Origin: an uncultured Collinsella sp.
Lineage (GTDB): Bacteria; Actinomycetota; Coriobacteriia; Coriobacteriales; Coriobacteriaceae
DNA length: 64,000 nt
Reading direction: 5' to 3'
Assembly: GCA_958353395.1 (NCBI GenBank)
Contig: CATWSG010000005.1
Location: 1 to 64,000 of the forward strand
The position numbers were made by a program, and so were the translations under genes. Below are positions 59,790 through 64,000 of the stretch, piece after piece (position 1 is the first letter of the stretch; the number at the start of each line of letters is the position of its first letter). The notes under the pieces are model-generated. The model did no database searches and had not been told where the DNA came from. It saw only the letters and a program-made list of their open reading frames with translations.

Positions 59790-59881
59790 GGTTCACTCCA
59801 ATCAGTTGGGTGCGGTCATGCCGCCCGCACAGTGAATACGCACCGGACCAGGTCCGATCGGATTGGGACTAGTCGCACCGA

Positions 59882-60685
<804 letters not shown>

Positions 60686-60697
60686 GGGACTCCTTAA

Positions 60698-61603
60698 CTA
60701 GCGGCGTTTGCGCGACAGATAACGCGCAAACAGGTTGAAGGCCAGAATAATCGCCATCAGCAAAAGCGCAGTGCCGTAGGCTGCGTTCATGTTGATGCCG
60801 TCATTGGCAAGCAGATAAAGGTGAACGGTCATGGGACGACCGGAATCGAGCGGCGAAATAGGCAGGTTGATGGCCTGGCCCATAGTGTAGAGCACCACCG
60901 CGGTCTCGCCGATGGCGCGGCCGATGGCAAGCACGATGCCGGTGGCGATGCGGCCAAAAGCCGAAGGAAGCACGATCTTGGAGACGACCTGCCACTTGGT
61001 GGCGCCCAGGCCATATGCGCCCCAACGGATATAGCGCGGAACGGCGCGGATTGCTTCCTCGGTGGTACGCATGACAATAGGCAGCATCAGAAGTGCCAGC
61101 GCCAGGGCGGCCGAGACCATCGAAAGGCCCAGACCCATAGCCTCGACAAACAAGGCGTAGCCAAAGAGGCCCATAACAATGGAGGGCACCGAGGCCAGGG
61201 CATCGGCAGCATAGCGAATGATGTCGACGACCTTGCCCTGCTTGGCGTATTCGGCAAGATAGACCGCAGCCAAGACGGCAACCGGCGTGCAGATGAGCAT
61301 GGCGAGCGCCGTCACGTAGATGGTCGAGACAATCGTCGGCCAAATGCCGCCTTCGGCGTTGACGCCCTGCGGCCAGCCAAAGATAAAGTCGAGCGAGATA
61401 TGCGGCAGGCCGTTGATGACCACGTAGGCGATGATGGCGATCAGCACCAGCGTGGTGATATAGGCCGCGGCGCGAAACACGCAAAGCATGATCTTGTTGG
61501 AGAGGTCCTTGTTGATGCGGCCCTTCTTGCCATGGGAAAGGGCACGCTTGATGCGCTCGCGCGACGAGGTCGTATCGACCGTCGTGTCAACGGAATCGGA
61601 CAT
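60698..61603 (-). CDS. pstA: Phosphate ABC permease PstA
   Basis: This 301-residue permease has six spans and the EAA loop AVPRYIRWGAYGLGATKWQVV. GLPHISLDFIFGWPQG is typical of PstA. Its start lies 3 nt after the pstC stop. Confidence 0.94.
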   Translation of the reverse strand: MSDSVDTTVDTTSSRERIKRALSHGKKGRINKDLSNKIMLCVFRAAAYITTLVLIAIIAYVVINGLPHISLDFIFGWPQGVNAEGGIWPTIVSTIYVTALAMLICTPVAVLAAVYLAEYAKQGKVVDIIRYAADALASVPSIVMGLFGYALFVEAMGLGLSMVSAALALALLMLPIVMRTTEEAIRAVPRYIRWGAYGLGATKWQVVSKIVLPSAFGRIATGIVLAIGRAIGETAVVLYTMGQAINLPISPLDSGRPMTVHLYLLANDGINMNAAYGTALLLMAIILAFNLFARYLSRKRR

Positions 61604-61606
61604 AGC

Positions 61607-62530
61607 CTACCCCCTCTTCTTGGAAATCAGGCGGACGATACCCACCAGTGCAGCGGAGATGATAAACAAGACAACGCCCATGCCAAACAGAGCCGAGCGG
61701 TGCAGGCCCGAGGAATAACTCATGTCGAGCGCGATCTGACTCGTGAGCGTCGAGATGGGGCTCGAGATGCTATCCGGAATGACCGGGGCGTTGCCCACGA
61801 CCATAAGCACGGCCATGGTCTCACCGATGGCACGCCCCATACCCAAGACAATTGCATCGACAATGCCCAGCTTGGCTGCAGGAAGCACGACCTTGTAGAT
61901 GGTCTGCCACTTGGTGGCACCCATGGCATAGGATGCCTCGCGAATGCCCATGGGAATGGAATTGAGGGCATCGATGGTGAGCGTGGTGATGGTGGGAACG
62001 ATCATGATGGCGAGCACGAACCACGCCGTCAGCGCGCCAAAGCCAAGACCGCCGGTCAGCTGCGCGATAAACGGACGGATGATGACCATGCCAAAGAAGC
62101 CGTAGATGATGGAGGGGATGCCCGCCAGCAGGTCGACGGCGGGGCTGATGAGCTTGCGCACGCGCTTGCTGGCAATCTCGACCAGATACACGGCCGTACC
62201 CACACCCAGGGGCACGCCCATGGCGAGCGCGCCGACCGTCACCAGGCCAGAGCCAGCCAGCAGCGACATAATGCCGTAGTGACCCTCAGAGGGCGCCCAT
62301 GTAAAGCTAAAGAAGTCCGCCAGGCCAATGTCGGTAAAAACCGGCAACGCCGAGTACGTGGTAAAGACAAAAATCAGGATGACGGTGACGACCGCCAAGA
62401 ACGCACAGGCAAAGAAGATCCAGTGCAGCGCCTTCTCCTTGAGATAGGTGCTGCGTGACACCAACGCCAACTCACGCTTTTTGGGCGTCCGCGCCTCATG
62501 CTCAATCTGGGGGATTTCCTGTGCTTCCAC
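61607..62530 (-). CDS. pstC: Phosphate ABC permease PstC
   Basis: This permease has 307 residues from the GTG at 62530, chosen because GGGGA lies 9 nt upstream; a GTG three codons earlier has none. The FFSFTWAPSEGHYGIMSLLAG periplasmic region and the EAA-type SIPMGIREASYAMGATKWQT are present. It pairs with PstA. Confidence 0.93.
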   Translation of the reverse strand: MEAQEIPQIEHEARTPKKRELALVSRSTYLKEKALHWIFFACAFLAVVTVILIFVFTTYSALPVFTDIGLADFFSFTWAPSEGHYGIMSLLAGSGLVTVGALAMGVPLGVGTAVYLVEIASKRVRKLISPAVDLLAGIPSIIYGFFGMVIIRPFIAQLTGGLGFGALTAWFVLAIMIVPTITTLTIDALNSIPMGIREASYAMGATKWQTIYKVVLPAAKLGIVDAIVLGMGRAIGETMAVLMVVGNAPVIPDSISSPISTLTSQIALDMSYSSGLHRSALFGMGVVLFIISAALVGIVRLISKKRG

Positions 62531-62531
62531 G

Positions 62532-63368
62532 CTACTCACTCCCCTTTCCGTCGTTGGTGACGGGAATAAAGCCCGCCTCGCGAATCTGCTTGTCCATCTT
62601 TTCGGACGTCACATAGTCAATGTAGTCCTGCGCCTGCTGCGAAGGCGTACCCTTCACAAAGAAGTAAAGGTCACGCGAGATTGGATAGCCGCCGCTTGCG
62701 ACCGTCTTCTCGGATGCCTCGACATGGTTGACCGAAACGGCCTTAACCGAGGTCTTGGCATTGAGGCTCTCGACAAAACCCAGCGAGATGTAGCCAATGG
62801 CGCCACGCGAGCGGGACACGACATCGCGTACCTGGCCCGTGCCCGAAAGAACAGCCGAGCGGCGATCAAACGGCGTGCCGTCCATCACGATAGTGCGGAA
62901 GGCCTCGCGCGTACCGGACGCCTCATCGCGGTTGATAACCTGAATCTTCAGGTCCTCTCCGCCGACTTCTTTCCAGTTGGTGATCTTGCCGGCGTAAATA
63001 TCGCGGAGCTGCTCGGTCGAGAGATTGTCGGCCGGGTTGTCGTCGTTCACGATGACTGCAATGCCGTCGTGCGCGATAACGATAGGCGTCAGACCCAGGT
63101 CTTGCTCATCGGCATTGAGGCCACGAGAGGAGCTGGCGATATCGGCGGTGCCGGCGCTAACAGCTTCGATGCCAGCAGATGAGCCAAGGCCGGAGACGAG
63201 CACGTCGGTGCCGGTCTCCTCTTTAAAGCCCTCGGCGGCAATCTCGGCAATGGGAAGGCACGTCGTAGAGCCGGCAACGGTGATGGAAGAGGTAGAAGAT
63301 CCCGAGGAGCAGGCGCACAACGTGAGCGTGAGCACTGCCGCACTCAGGACCGATGCGATCTTTCTCAT
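62532..63368 (-). CDS. pstS: Phosphate-binding lipoprotein PstS
   Basis: The product has 278 residues. The signal peptide ends in the lipobox LCAC. The phosphate sites are VAGSTTCLPIAE, SGLGSSAGIEAV and NRDEASGTREAF. The ATG overlaps the pgeF stop (ATGA), so phosphate uptake is coupled to pgeF translation. Confidence 0.95.
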   Translation of the reverse strand: MRKIASVLSAAVLTLTLCACSSGSSTSSITVAGSTTCLPIAEIAAEGFKEETGTDVLVSGLGSSAGIEAVSAGTADIASSSRGLNADEQDLGLTPIVIAHDGIAVIVNDDNPADNLSTEQLRDIYAGKITNWKEVGGEDLKIQVINRDEASGTREAFRTIVMDGTPFDRRSAVLSGTGQVRDVVSRSRGAIGYISLGFVESLNAKTSVKAVSVNHVEASEKTVASGGYPISRDLYFFVKGTPSQQAQDYIDYVTSEKMDKQIREAGFIPVTNDGKGSE

Positions 63369-64000
63369 AGCATCACGCCGATCGCAGCATGGCGCCCGCA
63401 GGCGCCACCCTCGTTGCGATAGGAATAAAAGCGGTCGTTTTGACGCACGGTGGAAAGTTTGGTGTCCACAATGCCGTTCACATCGACACCGGCATCCACC
63501 AGCGCCTCGCGAATGGCGGCGGAAAGATCGAGCATGCGAGAAGCAGCAGCATCGATGCACGAGAACTCGGCGGCAAAGCGATCCATAAGTTCTTGGGACA
63601 CCTCATACTCGTCGCCCAGGATATGGGGCCCAATATAGGCAGAGATGTCCTCCGGCGTGCAGTCAGCCACCTCACAAAGCGCCTGGCAGGCTTTGGCGGA
63701 AATACGCGCAATCGTGCCCTTCCAGCCAGAATGCACCACGGCAAAGCCGCCGGGAGCCACCAGCACCACGGGAACACAATCGGCAAAGCAGAGCATCACG
63801 GGCACCTCATGGGCCGTACAGACGAGGGCATCACAGCCCTCGGCAATCTGCTCACGAATGTTCTCGAGATCATCGGCACCGTTCGAGGTCACCGTCACGA
63901 CGTGGTCACCATGTACTTGATTGGGCACGAGCAGATTATGCTCGCACTCAGCGGCGCCCATGGCTTCGAGCGCTCGACGACGATTTTCTTGAACGGCAAA
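63365..64000 (-). CDS. pgeF: Peptidoglycan editing factor PgeF (YfiH), 5' end outside window
   Basis: The C-terminal 212 residues of a laccase-domain protein are present. The metal ligands are in PNQVHGD, LCFADCVPVVL and VVHSGWKGT. The frame is open to the edge (ending there with VQENRRRALEAMG), so the true start lies beyond 64000. The family removes wrongly inserted serine from peptidoglycan precursors. Its stop overlaps the pstS start. Confidence 0.9.
   Translation of the reverse strand, partial: FAVQENRRRALEAMGAAECEHNLLVPNQVHGDHVVTVTSNGADDLENIREQIAEGCDALVCTAHEVPVMLCFADCVPVVLVAPGGFAVVHSGWKGTIARISAKACQALCEVADCTPEDISAYIGPHILGDEYEVSQELMDRFAAEFSCIDAAASRMLDLSAAIREALVDAGVDVNGIVDTKLSTVRQNDRFYSYRNEGGACGRHAAIGVML

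Noticed and set aside
60821..62458. 545-residue plus-strand frame opposite pstA and pstC
   Set aside because: Spans two real genes on the other strand and has the His/Asp/Gly composition of antisense frames.

Overview
The window is high-GC DNA from an anaerobic actinobacterium. The best fit is class Coriobacteriia, probably Collinsella; this is inferred from gene content and style, since no search was possible. Supporting points are the actinobacterial division block (yggS, sepF, yggT, divIVA), selenocysteine decoding in selD, molybdate and selenium metabolism, double-cubane-type reductases, and many intergenic palindromic elements. Nearly everything is single-copy chromosomal sequence. There is no prophage, no complete insertion sequence and no CRISPR array.

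Layout. 1-1.9 kb: a PIN-toxin remnant and an AbiEi-like gene bracketed by two copies of a hairpin repeat, next to tRNA-Gly and tRNA-Pro. 2-3.4 kb: brnQ. 3.4-16.7 kb: a long run of minus-strand genes. In transcription order these are a 2-hydroxyacyl-CoA-dehydratase-type protein, a five-gene oligopeptide ABC importer, a YjiM-like double-cubane reductase, its ATP-driven activase, a GT4 glycosyltransferase, a selenocysteine-containing SelD, YedF, a DUF3343 protein and a NifS-like enzyme, ending at a strong terminator. 17-22.5 kb: molybdate uptake and molybdopterin genes (modABC, moaB, moeA), with ModB fused to an unknown exported domain. 22.7-30.6 kb: CLC channel, lipid kinase, ArfB-like factor, xpt, MFS pump, metY, a C_GCAxxG_C_C protein and a YigZ protein. 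30.8-31.2 kb: RNase P RNA. 31.5-41.5 kb: rpsA, HAD phosphatases, cysteine desulfidase, rpiB, ndk, argH and argG. 41.8-53.3 kb: polA, M18 aminopeptidase, yaaA, TPP riboswitch with thiC and thiD, SGNH hydrolase, PARG-like protein and a BI-1 protein. 53.5-55.3 kb: a Pit phosphate transporter with its DUF47 partner. 55.5-64 kb: nitroreductase, divIVA-yggT-sepF-yggS, then pgeF-pstSCAB-phoU.

How the genes work together. The selenium block would mobilise selenium (NifS-like enzyme, YedF, DUF3343) and make selenophosphate with a SelD that itself needs selenocysteine. The same run of genes holds low-potential iron-sulfur reductases plus a peptide importer, so uptake and reductive processing of a compound may be linked to selenium supply. 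The Mo operon would serve the same anaerobic redox lifestyle.

Most notable observations: the in-frame UGA and candidate SECIS of selD; the glycosyltransferase embedded in the selenium operon; an arginine-rich 24-codon leader ORF with attenuator-like pairings before argG; a 56-residue small gene between argG and argH; the ModB fusion; and five classes of long intergenic palindromes, one present twice with a conserved core and divergent, still self-complementary outer arms.
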